Origin: Gordionus sp. m RMFG-2023
Taxonomy: Eukaryota; Nematomorpha; Gordioida; Chordodea; Parachordodidae
Assembly: GCF_954871325.1 (NCBI RefSeq)
Contig: NC_088775.1
Span: 5,133,475-5,197,474, forward strand
DNA length: 64,000 nucleotides
Direction of reading: 5' to 3'
In this document: piece after piece, positions 47,801 to 61,338 of the stretch
Numbering within the stretch: position 1 is the stretch's first letter
Layout of the letters: every line of letters begins with the position of its first letter
Notes under the pieces: model-generated
Databases searched by the model: none
Told to the model about the DNA's origin: nothing
The model's input: only the letters and a program-made list of their open reading frames with translations
Translations under genes and position numbers: made by a program

Positions 47801-50800
47801 TGACTCTGAAATAAATTTGATAATTGCTCTTCAAATATAATCTTACATTAAATCCATTAAATTATCACGTTTAGCCGCTTCTATGATGAATATTATTAAC
47901 AGAACTAAATTAGAATATTGATACGAACCTTTTATTCTTTTATTTCGCAAAATAATAATAGTTTAAAAATTTTAAAATAAAAAAATCGAATTTTTATGTT
48001 GTAATTATAAAAAAAAACGAACTGACTTTACACTATAATTTGCCTCCCTTATATAGGAAAGCTATTATTCATAAAATAAAGCTAGGGTGTAAAAAAAAAA
48101 GAAAGTTGTTTAATTTTAATTTTATTTATTTTAAAAAATTTAACTTCTAAATCTAATAAATTTTCCATCTATATATATGTTACAAAATTCAATTTAACAA
48201 TTTACTTAATCATTTAATATAAAATAAATATCATTTAAACGACCAAGGTATTAAGAAACTATATTTAATATTATATAAAGTGGAAAATAATATAATCAGT
48301 TAGTTAGTTAGTTAGTTAAATATTAAGTTAATATAACGTAAAATAAAAGAAAAAAACGATATTTACACATGATATTTATTTACTTAAATCATATACATGG
48401 AGCATATTTTATATTTTAATTACATGGTTTTGAGGGTAATACATTTCAACGTCTATAATTTACATATTATATAAATTCTAGATAAATATGATATATTATA
48501 TACTGACTTTAAATTGACTGCAATATTATATAAAATACTATAAATGTTTTTAATATTTACAATTAGACATTAGTAGCGCATATGAAGAAAGTACAGCTAT
48601 TCCCTTTTCTGGATCGAGAGGTAAACTAATCCATTATAAATTCAGAGTATATGATAGCTATTAAATTAAAATTTGTAATTATATCATATAAAATATTTTT
48701 AAATAATTAATCAAGATACTCAAAATATTTTTAACACTTCTGTATGACTCTGAAATAAATTTGATAATTGCTCTTCAAATATAATCTTACATTAAATCCA
48801 TTAAATTATCACGTTGTGCCGCTTCTATGATGAATATTAATAACAGAACTAAATTAGAATATTGGTACAACCCTTTTATTCTTTTATTTCGCAAAATAAT
48901 GAGAGTTTAAAAATTTTAAATGACAAAATGCGAATTTTTATATTGTAATTTTAAAAAAAGACGAACTGACTTTACATTATAATTTGCTTCCCTTATATAA
49001 GGAAGCATATTACTCATAAAAAATAGTAGGCAGTTTATAAAACAAAAATAATAAAGTTGTTTGACATTAAATATATATTTTATTTATTTTATAAAAATTT
49101 GACTGCTAAATCTAATAAATTTAACATCTATATATATGTTACAAAATTCAATTTAACAATTTACTTAATCATTTAATTTAATATAACAATCATTTTAACG
49201 ACCAAGGTATTAAGAAACTATTAAGTTAATATTATATAAAGTGAAAAAAATAATAAAATCAAGTTCGTTAGTTAAATATTAAGTTAATATAACGTAAAAT
49301 AAAAGAAATAATAAAATCAGTCTGTAAGGTAAATATTAAGTTAACAGGCCTGAAAAAAACGATATTTATATACGACCTTAAATCATATATATGGAGCATA
49401 TTTTATATTTTAATTACATGGTTTTGAGGGTAATACATTTCAACGTCTATAATTTACATATTATATAAATTTTAGATAAATATGATATATTATATACTGA
49501 CTTTAAACTTGACTGCAAGAATTGACTGCAATGTTATATAAAATACTATAAATGTTTTTAATATTTACAATTAGACATTGGTAGCGCATATGAAGAAAGT
49601 ACAGCTATTCCCTTTTCTGGATCGAGAGGTAAACTAATCCATTATAAATTCAGAGTATATGATAGCTATTAAATTAAAATTTGTAATTATATCATATAAG
49701 AATATTTTTAAATAATTAATCAAGATACTCAAAATATTTTTAACACTTCTGTATGACTCTGAAATAAATTTGATAATTGCTCTTCAAATATAATCTTACA
49801 TTAAATCCATTAAATTATCACGTTTAGCCGCTTCTATGATGAATATTATTAACAGAACTAAATTAGAATATTGATACGAACCTTTTATTCTTTTATTTCG
49901 CAAAATAATAATAGTTTAAAAATTTTAAAATAAAAAAATCGAATTTTTATGTTGTAATTATAAAAAAAAACGAACTGACTTTACACTATAATTTGCCTCC
50001 CTTATATAGGAAAGCTATTATTCATAAAATAAAGCTAGGGTGTAAAAAAAAAAGAAAGTTGTTTAATTTTAATTTTATTTATTTTAAAAAATTTAACTTC
50101 TAAATCTAATAAATTTTCCATCTATATATATGTTACAAAATTCAATTTAACAATTTACTTAATCATTTAATATAAAATAAATATCATTTAAACGACCAAG
50201 GTATTAAGAAACTATATTTAATATTATATAAAGTGGAAAATAATATAATCAGTTAGTTAGTTAGTTAGTTAAATATTAAGTTAATATAACGTAAAATAAA
50301 AGAAAAAAACGATATTTACACATGATATTTATTTACTTAAATCATATACATGGAGCATATTTTATATTTTAATTACATGGTTTTGAGGGTAATACATTTC
50401 AACGTCTATAATTTACATATTATATAAATTCTAGATAAATATGATATATTATATACTGACTTTAAATTGACTGCAATATTATATAAAATACTATAAATGT
50501 TTTTAATATTTACAATTAGACATTGGTAGCGCATATGAAGAAAGTACAGCTATTCCCTTTTCTGGATCGAGAGGTAAACTAATCCATTATAAATTCAGAG
50601 TATATGATAGCTATTAAATTAAAATTTGTAATTATATCATATAAAATATTTTTAAATAATTAATCAAGATATTCAAAATATTTTTAACACTTCTGTATGA
50701 CTCTGAAATAAATTTGATAATTGCTCTTCAAATATAATCTTACATTAAATCCATTAAATTATCACGTTTAGCCGCTTCTATGATGAATATTATTAACAGA

Positions 50801-53800
50801 ACTAAATTAGAATATTGATACGAACCTTTTATTCTTTTATTTCGCAAAATAATAATAGTTTAAAAATTTTAAAATAAAAAAATCGAATTTTTATGTTGTA
50901 ATTATAAAAAAAAACGAACTGACTTTACACTATAATTTGCCTCCCTTATATAGGAAAGCTATTATTCATAAAATAAAGCTAGGGTGTAAAAAAAAAAGAA
51001 AGTTGTTTAATTTTAATTTTATTTATTTTAAAAAATTTAACTTCTAAATCTAATAAATTTTCCATCTATATATATGTTACAAAATTCAATTTAACAATTT
51101 ACTTAATCATTTAATATAAAATAAATATCATTTAAACGACCAAGGTATTAAGAAACTATATTTAATATTATATAAAGTGGAAAATAATATAATCAGTTAG
51201 TTAGTTAGTTAGTTAAATATTAAGTTAATATAACGTAAAATAAAAGAAAAAAACGATATTTACACATGATATTTATTTACTTAAATCATATACATGGAGC
51301 ATATTTTATATTTTAATTACATGGTTTTGAGGGTAATACATTTCAACGTCTATAATTTACATATTATATAAATTCTAGATAAATATGATATATTATATAC
51401 TGACTTTAAATTGACTGCAATATTATATAAAATACTATAAATGTTTTTAATATTTACAATTAGACATTGGTAGCGCATATGAAGAAAGTACAGCTATTCC
51501 CTTTTCTGGATCGAGAGGTAAACTAATCCATTATAAATTCAGAGTATATGATAGCTATTAAATTAAAATTTGTAATTATATCATATAAAATATTTTTAAA
51601 TAATTAATCAAGATATTCAAAATATTTTTAACACTTCTGTATGACTCTGAAATAAATTTGATAATTGCTCTTCAAATATAATCTTACATTAAATCCATTA
51701 AATTATCACGTTTAGCCGCTTCTATGATGAATATTATTAACAGAACTAAATTAGAATATTGATACGAACCTTTTATTCTTTTATTTCGCAAAATAATAAT
51801 AGTTTAAAAATTTTAAAATAAAAAAATCGAATTTTTATGTTGTAATTATAAAAAAAAACGAACTGACTTTACACTATAATTTGCCTCCCTTATATAGGAA
51901 AGCTATTATTCATAAAATAAAGCTAGGGTGTAAAAAAAAAAGAAAGTTGTTTAATTTTAATTTTATTTATTTTAAAAAATTTAACTTCTAAATCTAATAA
52001 ATTTTCCATCTATATATATGTTACAAAATTCAATTTAACAATTTACTTAATCATTTAATATAAAATAAATATCATTTAAACGACCAAGGTATTAAGAAAC
52101 TATATTTAATATTATATAAAGTGGAAAATAATATAATCAGTTAGTTAGTTAGTTAGTTAAATATTAAGTTAATATAACGTAAAATAAAAGAAAAAAACGA
52201 TATTTACACATGATATTTATTTACTTAAATCATATACATGGAGCATATTTTATATTTTAATTACATGGTTTTGAGGGTAATACATTTCAACGTCTATAAT
52301 TTACATATTATATAAATTCTAGATAAATATGATATATTATATACTGACTTTAAATTGACTGCAATATTATATAAAATACTATAAATGTTTTTAATATTTA
52401 CAATTAGACATTGGTAGCGCATATGAAGAAAGTACAGCTATTCCCTTTTCTGGATCGAGAGGTAAACTAATCCATTATAAATTAAGAGTATATGATAGCT
52501 ATTAAATTAAAATTTGTAATTATATCATATAAAATATTTTTAAATAATTAATCAAGATATTCAAAATATTTTTAACACTTCTGTATGACTCTGAAATAAA
52601 TTTGATAATTGCTCTTCAAATATAATCTTACATTAAATCCATTAAATTATCACGTTTAGCCGCTTCTATGATGAATATTATTAACAGAACTAAATTAGAA
52701 TATTGATACGAACCTTTTATTCTTTTATTTCGCAAAATAATAATAGTTTAAAAATTTTAAAATAAAAAAATCGAATTTTTATGTTGTAATTATAAAAAAA
52801 AACGAACTGACTTTACACTATAATTTGCCTCCCTTATATAGGAAAGCTATTATTCATAAAATAAAGCTAGGGTGTAAAAAAAAAAGAAAGTTGTTTAATT
52901 TTAATTTTATTTATTTTAAAAAATTTAACTTCTAAATCTAATAAATTTTCCATCTATATATATGTTACAAAATTCAATTTAACAATTTACTTAATCATTT
53001 AATATAAAATAAATATCATTTAAACGACCAAGGTATTAAGAAACTATATTTAATATTATATAAAGTGGAAAATAATATAATCAGTTAGTTAGTTAGTTAG
53101 TTAAATATTAAGTTAATATAACGTAAAATAAAAGAAAAAAACGATATTTACACATGATATTTATTTACTTAAAACATATACATGGAGCATATTTTATATT
53201 TTAATTACATGGTTTTGAGGGTAATACATTTCAACGTCTATAATTTACATATTATATAAATTTTAGATAAATATGATATATTATATACTGACTTTAAATT
53301 GACTGCAATATTATATAAAATACTATAAATGTTTTTAATATTTACAATTAGACATTGGTAGCGCATATGAAGAAAGTACAGCTATTCCCTTTTCTGGATC
53401 GAGAGGTAAACTAATCCATTATAAATTAAGAGTATATGATAGCTATTAAATTAAAATTTGTAATTATATCATATAAAATATTTTTAAATAATTAATCAAG
53501 ATACTCAAAATATTTTTAACACTTCTGTATGACTCTGAAATAAATTTGATAATTGCTCTTCAAATATAATCTTACATTAAATCCATTAAATTATCACGTT
53601 GTGCCGCTTCTATGATGAATATTATTAACAGAACTAAATTAGAATATTGGTACAACCCTTTTATTCTTTTATTTCGCAAAATAATAATAGTTTAAAAATT
53701 TTAAAATAAAAAAATCGATTATATTGTAATTATTATAATTTGCCTCCCTTATATAGGAAAGCTATTATTCATAAAATAAAGCTAGGGTGTAAAAAAAAAA

Positions 53801-54432
53801 GAAAGTTGTTTAATTTTAATTTTATTTATTTTAAAAAATTTAACTTCTAAATCTAATAAATTTTCCATCTATATATATGTTACAAAATTCAATTTAACAA
53901 TTTACTTAATCATTTAATATAAAATAAATATCATTTAAACGACCAAGGTATTAAGAAACTATATTTAATATTATATAAAGTGGAAAATAATATAATCAGT
54001 TAGTTAGTTAGTTAGTTAAATATTAAGTTAATATAACGTAAAATAAAAGAAAAAAACGATATTTACACATGATATTTATTTACTTAAATCATATACATGG
54101 AGCATATTTTATATTTTAATTACATGGTTTTGAGGGTAATACATTTCAACGTCTATAATTTACATATTATATAAATTCTAGATAAATATGATATATTATA
54201 TACTGACTTTAAATTGACTGCAATATTATATAAAATACTATAAATGTTTTTAATATTTACAATTAGACATTGGTAGCGCATATGAAGAAAGTACAGCTAT
54301 TCCCTTTTCTGGATCGAGAGGTAAACTAATCCCTTATAAATTCAGAGTATATGATAGCTTTTAAATTAAATTTTGTAATTATATCATTAAGAATATTTTT
54401 AAATAATTAATCAAGATACTCAAAATATTTTT

Positions 54433-56400
54433 ATATTATAGTATTTTCTCAATAATAGGATGCTGAGCATAATTATTTTATAATCCCATGCAATTTTTAG
54501 AACCAGAAGAATCAAGTAAATATTTATTCGCTTTTTTTTTACATTATGAATAAATGTATTTTATATTATGCTAGATATCAATATTACTCTTAAACGACTC
54601 TATTTGGGTTTTTAAAAATGGCTACATCAATATTTTATCCAGAAAACATTATGCAAGCCAGAAGATTTTGGTCATAGATGGCCCAAGGATTTTGGCATCT
54701 AATATCGAGGCTTGTGCTGTATTTTTCTAGTTAACATATCGAGTTTACCAAAACCATCGAGACGTTTAAAACACTAGATATAAATATAAAAAAACATATA
54801 GTTGATAATTTACTTTTTGCATAATTTTATTAGTGGCTCTTATAAAGAGCTTTATATTTTTAGTTAACGTAACAAGATTTAAAATTTATCCCATATTTAA
54901 TTTAATAAAAATAAATTTATTCTTCCTCCAAATTACTTATTTATACTTAACGCTTAATTTCATAAATATATTCTCATATAATCTATAAATTATTCGAAAT
55001 GTAATATCATAATTATTTGAATCTTCGTGATGATAATTTGGATTTATAAATTCGGAAGTTAAATAATTTAATTTATCCAATTATCAATCAATAATAGGAT
55101 ATTCACATTTATATTTTATATCGCTGAATAGGTTTAAGAAACATAATTTTTCTAAATTAAAATCTTTTAAATTTAAAAAAAAACATAAAAAAACATTTGT
55201 GATATTTATCAAATAATATATTTAGAGAGTAATTTCTAATTTAAATTATCTATATTTGCTGGAAATACATTCTAACATGTGTAGCTATTCTATTATAGAT
55301 ATGCTATGTGACTGTAATATTATATATAATACAAAATATTTATTTTTCACAATACAATTAGCCAGTGGTAATTTAAATTAAGGAAATATAGATAATCTTC
55401 TTTCTGAAACTGAAGGTAAACTAATTTAAATAAATAATAAATTCAGAGTATCCAAAATTTTTTAAATTAAAGTTAATAAACAATTTTATTAATTTAACGA
55501 AATGATTAGAAATAATTGAATTAATTAATTTCTCAAGATATTTAAAAAGTTATTTATATTATAGAGAATAATATTTTATAAACATTGGGATGCTATGGAT
55601 AGGTATCTTATATTTCCTTGAGAATTTTAGATCAAGAAAATAATATATATTATAACTTTTATTTTTCATATAGTATATTTAATGATAAATATAAAGATAA
55701 TACATTGCAAATATGACAATACAATTTATATATAATAGTATATATTGACAATATTTATACTAACAATAAATATGAAATCATTAAGGAATTGAAAAATAAA
55801 CTTGAAACAAAACATTCTCCAAATGAATTAAGATATTAACGGTTTTATCAAATTACAGGGTGCTAAAAGCAAGATGAATTTTCCCTGAATTGGTCAAGGA
55901 AAAGAGTGTTTTATCTAATTATAATATTATAAAGCCTGCCAGTATTTTTCGAGTATTATATTATTTTTAAAAAATTATAATTCCGATTAATATAATATAT
56001 TTGTAAAATGCCAGATAAAAACTGTTTTAATTCAATGTTTAGAGAAAAGTAGGTTTCATCCTATTGCCACTTAGAATAATATTAAATTATATTCATCTTG
56101 TAAAAATGACTAAATTTACAATATATAAAAAATAATTTTTTTATAAATTAAAATTTTGTCTTTAATTCAAGAAGATTTGTATTTTGTAGTTATTTTTCTT
56201 GAAGTGAGAAATTTAATTCATAAAACAATTAACTAACATCCCCCTCCCTCACCCCCTTCAACAAAGAAACTTTTATGAATTTTATATAACTATCTCAGCC
56301 AATGTTTAGAAGGGGAGGTTAAAATTTTATTATTTTTAGTTATAATATAATACAAATTCTAATAAAAATTTTAGAAAAATCGGAAAGGGTCGGATTGAAA
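54433..56400. repeat. Diverged relative of the satellite unit and its longer tail
   Basis: 55,140-55,560 aligns loosely with a satellite unit: tacaattagccagtggta, gaaggtaaactaat, aaattcagagtat, aattaatttctcaagatat. The sequence after it (ttatattatag...aataatattt...gggatgct, then ccttgagaattttagatcaa) also follows the last satellite unit at 54,432-54,520 (ttatattatagtattttct...aggatgctga...atgcaatttttagaacc). The ancestral unit therefore extended further than the present 945-bp monomer. 55,650-56,400 is A/T-rich with nothing recognised. Confidence 0.65.
54582..54776. mobile_element. Degraded hAT-type MITE (family A)
   Basis: It starts tattactcttaaacgactc and ends gagacgtttaaaacacta, with flanks gatatcaa and gatataaa (7 of 8 identical). 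The core atcaatattttatccagaaa is preserved. Confidence 0.75.
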
Positions 56401-59400
56401 ATCATGTGGCACTGATATGTCATGAATTCATCATACCTGTTTTTTTATTTATTCAATAAATAAAATATATATTTAACATTATAAAAATGTAGGATGTGAA
56501 TATAATAATATAATTAGCAAAATAGATTAATATTAAAATCTTATAAATGAATTTTAACTATAGAAGCCCCAATATTTTTTAAATAATAAAAAATAATACC
56601 TGGTTAAATTTTTGGTAGAATTGTTATTTTCTGACACTTTTAATTGTTCTTTTATTTATAAAATAAAAAATGCCTAAAACTCAAGCCAAACTTACAACAG
56701 CTATAAATGTTTAAATATTCAGACATCTTAGTTAAATATTGAATATTATCCTGAATAATTTTTTAAATAAAATGTATAGTATTTATATATAATACTGCAT
56801 ATAATATAATCTTTAAGGTACAATATTAGGTTTATTAATAGTTTTTGATTATTGAAAGAGTCACTTAAGTTTTAAATTATGGTGCCTTTCGACATTTATG
56901 AATATTTTATCCACACAAATTGATTGTTTATTTATTTAAGCAACAACGGCCGTAAATATTTCAGCATTTCTAATTAGTAAAAATATTAAAATTTTACGAC
57001 CTAATCACTAATATTTTACTTAATCAAAAATAAATATTTAATTTTACATTGCAAAAAGCGTAATGATTGGAGAATAGATTGAAATATAAGAAATATAGGA
57101 ATTGAAGCATGATGAAATTTTACTAAGTTAGGGTTGGAAAGACTCTGTAACCTATAATTGTAGGGTTTAAAATAATATTCAATATATGCATAAAAATATG
57201 AGTAAATAATATTACTATCTCTCTATTATCTGATCCAACATAATTATAAAATGAGACATAAAATAAAAGTCAGTTAAAGTAAAATAAAAAAGAATTCATT
57301 CCAGAAATGTGAATTATAATCAAATAAATCTCAAATATATACCTTTCCTTTAATTTTTGATCCACATTTACAAAATATAAAATTAAAATATCGTAATAAT
57401 TCTTATAATTTGCATAAGAAAATATTTATATCACAACATAATTATAAAAACATAATAAGAGAATATAATAATAGAATTAATTAACCTAATAATATTTGCC
57501 ATATTAAATTGTTAAATAAACTATATTTACTATATAAGGCCGGATAATTTAAAGATACTTATTAATAACTTGTTAACCCTTAGGTATAATTTATTTTTCT
57601 GAAACATTTCTTTGTTTTTTTTTATTTATATAAGCAAAAACACTTTAAACCCATAATTCCAACAAATATAAATATTATAAATAATTTTTAAATGGCGTAT
57701 TTAGTTATTATTAAGTTCATTATTAAATTTTATTGAGAAATAGTCCTTTCTTTTAAACTAAACAAATTGATACTTTTTTAATTTATGAATAATATATTTA
57801 TCTCGCACAAATTGATTATTTATTTATGTAATAATGCCCATATATATTTCAACAGTTCCAACAAGTATGAATATTAAAATTTTATAACGTCATCTCTAAT
57901 TACTAATTTAATCATAAATAAATTTCTAATAAACACTATTAAAGCTTAGTGTGAATATGGTGATTGAATTCATAGCCTAATCGATAAATATTTACAATAT
58001 TATAACTGTTAAATGAACTAATTTTACAGTGAAAATCTCTATATTTTAAAATAATATTACTTAATCTCCTATAAACCTTTTGGTATTATGTTCTTTCTAA
58101 CATTTTTTTAAAAAATAAAATCAAAAAAAAATGCAATTAAACATACACCTAAAACAAATATAAATTAATATTCAAATATCTTAGTTAAATATTTAATATT
58201 CAAAAATAATTTTATGGTTTACCATTTAAATACAATAATTAAATGGCGCATATAGTAGAATAGTTATGTTTATTATTAAGTTATTCATTAATAGTTTTTT
58301 TTATTATGGAATAGTTTTTTAAGCTTCTATACTTTATTAATTGATATTTTTTTAAAATTTTGATTAATTATTTTATCTCATACAATTGATTGGTTATTTA
58401 TATAAGCAACAATGCCCATAAATCTATCAACAGTTTCAAAAAGTATAAATTTTTTATATTTTGACCTCAGCTATTATTTTTTATTTATTCAAAAATGGTA
58501 AAATGTGAATATAATATTTAAATTAACTTATAAATATTACATTACTGATTCTTATAAATAAACTATTTTTAGTATAAAAGGATTTATAATACTTATTAAT
58601 ACCTTGTTAAAATTTTAATGTTTTTTTCTGAAATATTTTTGATTGTTTCTTAATGTATATATGCAAAAAAAAATATCAAATAAAACCTATAAAACATATA
58701 TAAATTAAAAATTTAAACATCTAAGTTAAATATATTATCATAAATAATTATATATATATAAATGGTATACCAATCTATAATAATTGAATGGCGCATAGAG
58801 AAGAATCGTTATGGGTTTAATATAAAGTTTATAATAGTTTTTTTATCAAATATTTCTTAAGGCTTTTAAACTAAACTAATTGATACTTTTTTATATTTAT
58901 AGATAATTAATTTATCTAACCGAAATTGATTGTTTATTTATTTAAGCAACAACGCTCATAAATATTTCAACAGTTCCAACATGTATGAATATTAAAGTTA
59001 TGACATCATCTTCAATTTCTTACATATTCAAAAATAAATATATATTAAAACACTATAAATGCTTAATATTAATATTAAAATAGCTTAATAGTTAAATATT
59101 TACAATATTGAAATTATCAATCAACTAATTTTAAAATAGAAGGCCACATATTTTTAAATAATAATAAGTAATACTTTGTTAAATCTTTGATATAATTGTT
59201 TTTTTCTGATATGTTTTATTTAATATTTTATAAATATAAGCAAAAATAACTGTTACTAAACCTACACTTTTAACAAGTATAAATAAATATTCAAATATCT
59301 TAGTTAAATATAGAATATTATCCTAAATATTTTTTCAATAAAATGTTTAGCATTTATATATATTAATTAAATGGAGCATACAGTAGAATCATTAGGGGGT

Positions 59401-59426
59401 TACTATTAAATTTATTAAAAATATTT

Positions 59427-60046
59427 TAGGAATGTGAACCCTCCTTCTAAAAAATGAGTTCGGGTTTGGGTTCAGTGAAAAATTTCTGAAAACTGTTCCA
59501 GTTATTAAAATTATTTAAAAAATAGAAACATCATTTTTTTAAAAAAATTATTTTAATTAAAATTGCCATAAAAATAATTTAATCATAATTATAATATATT
59601 CGTGATTTTGTACTGCTCTTTGTCTTACTATCAATTTAATAATCCAAAAACAACAATAGATAATATTATATATTATCATCATTTATATAAAAACTTTTAA
59701 AATCTGCTTTGCTAGGTGAAAATTAAAAAACTATACGATAAATGGCCATTATATATAACAAAATGATTGCACGAAAAAATGATCTAAAAATAATATTTTA
59801 TTATATTTTGAATAAAAAAAACAATTGTTTTAAATATGAACCCTCTTTAAATATGATATCTTTTATAAATGAAAATTTTAAATTATATTTTTTTTATATT
59901 ATATTAATTTTAGCATATAATTTAAATTAAATTAAAAAAAGTTTAAAATAAAAAAACCTTGGATACTGAACCCTAAATTTAAAAAAAAAGATTCGAGTTT
60001 GGGTACAGCGAATATCAATGGTTCGGGGTTTAGGTTCTCATCCCTG
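59427..60046. mobile_element. Element with GGGTTCGGG words and TAGGRATG ends
   Basis: The left end taggaatgtgaaccc and the right end ggttctcatccctg (reverse complement cagggatgagaacc) are inverted repeats of the hAT type. Both sub-terminal zones carry gttcgggtttgggttcagtg and gattcgagtttgggtacagc with A/T runs. It interrupts the second repeat family. The open frame at 59,742-59,930 is not recognised and is probably chance. Confidence 0.6.
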
Positions 60047-60510
60047 GTTTATCTTATACAAATTGAATGTATATTTATTTATGCAACAATGCCCATATAT
60101 ATCTCAACACTTCCAGCAAACATAAATATTAATTTTAAAATAATAAAAATATTGAAACTTAAAAATAAATTAATTTCACAATAGAAGTTTATATTTTTAC
60201 AAATAATATAAATTACCTGTTTTTTAGACACTTTATATATATTTTTTTAAATTATATAGCCAAAAGAACTTATTAACCACACCTGAAAATTAAATATATA
60301 AACATTTTATTTAAATATAGAATATTATCTTATATAATTTATATAAATGATTTACCATTTATAATAATTAAATGCAAAATTGTTATGGGTTTTGTTGCAT
60401 GTTCGCTTAAATTGTTATATTATCTTTTTATTCAATGAAATTAACATATATAAATACATCTCAAGGCGATAAAACATATATATATTGATATATATTTTCA
60501 TTTAGAACAC

Positions 60511-60602
60511 CACTTATATTCTTTTGTATAACTATATTATTAAATAAAAAAGACCACTTGTTTTCTTTTGTATAACCATATTATCAAATAAAAAGACCAC
60601 AT
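60511..60602. repeat. Two tandem copies of a 45-50 bp unit
   Basis: ttcttttgtataactatatt...aaataaaaaagaccac is repeated as ttcttttgtataaccatatt...aaataaaaagaccac, shortly before the assembly gap. Confidence 0.85.
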
Positions 60603-60651
60603 CTTGTTCAATATTCCTCTTTAATTATGCAATACAATCACACACAATTTA

Positions 60652-60661
60652 NNNNNNNNNN
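60652..60661. other. Assembly gap of ten N
   Basis: A fixed-length run of N joins two blocks of the second repeat family that lie in opposite orientation. The true gap size is unknown. Confidence 0.99.
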
Positions 60662-61338
60662 AATACAATAATTATAAATAGTAATTGATTTAGCTAAATA
60701 TGTTTAAATACCCTCCAAAAATTAAAAATAAATCACATTTTAAACTTTGATATATATTTAAACGTGAAGGTATATTTCATTAAATATCTCATTTTTTATA
60801 TTTCAATACTAAGCTAACGGTTAGGCTCTATGAGTAATTTTATAAAATTAGAGATTTTATATTTTAAAAAATTTAATATACTGTGTGCATTTAATTTTTA
60901 TATATTAATATTGTTTGGTTATTAAAATATTATTACTTGCTGGAAGTGGGGGTTTGGTTTTAGGTTTCTTAGCTTATATAAATAAAATAATAAACAATAA
61001 AAGTATTAGATAAAATAATAAATTAAGAAGAAATTATTGTATTAAATTTAAAATTAGTAATAAATAGTAAATTTGAAATCTTATAGGACTATTCCATGAT
61101 AAATATTTTTAATAAATTTAATATTACCCTAATTATTATATAGAAATGGCAAAAAATTTTATTTAGAAAATTATTTAGGATAATATTTTATATTTAATTA
61201 AGATATTTGAATATATAAATATTTATACTAGGTGGTAGTGTAGGTTTTACTATAGGCATTTTATATTTATAAAAATATTTAAAAAATGTATCATAAAAAA
61301 CAATTATACCAAAGAGTTAACAAGGTAATAATAAGTAT

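Larger units (their letters stand above)
35120..54432. repeat. Satellite array, 18 tandem units of about 945 bp
   Basis: The landmark tggtagcgcatatgaagaaa (with small variants) occurs at 35953, 37123, 38061, 39242, 41923, 42871, 43837, 44785, 45729, 46673, 47627, 48571, 49579, 50524, 51468, 52412, 53356 and 54271. After removing a MITE (232 bp with duplication), a hAT element (1,816 bp) and an expanded minisatellite, spacing is about 865-1,008 bp, and exactly 944 bp for many right-hand units. Each unit has a hairpin (gcttcccttatatagggaag, or a variant), a conserved ctggatcgagaggtaaacta block, and A/T-rich filler. No protein can be read through a unit. The left units are diverged and the right units almost identical. 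Copy number in an assembly of near-identical units is uncertain. Confidence 0.97.
56401..60651. repeat. Second tandem repeat family, about 540-bp degenerate units
   Basis: The block 'caaattgattgtttatttat(t)taagcaacaa' followed by tatttcaacagttccaac recurs at about 56,915, 57,807, 58,383, 58,921 and 60,059. Spacings of 576 and 538 bp are seen where no insertion intervenes, and about 510 bp after removing the element at 59,427. A second block 'aatggcgcata.agaagaatcgttatgg' alternates with it (58,241, 58,788, 59,370). Units are strongly diverged and A/T-rich, with no coding content. Confidence 0.75.

Noticed and set aside
59742-60184. Two plus-strand open frames of about 60 codons
   Set aside because: They are composed of Ile, Asn, Lys and Phe from A/T-rich repeat sequence, and no similarity or codon structure supports them.
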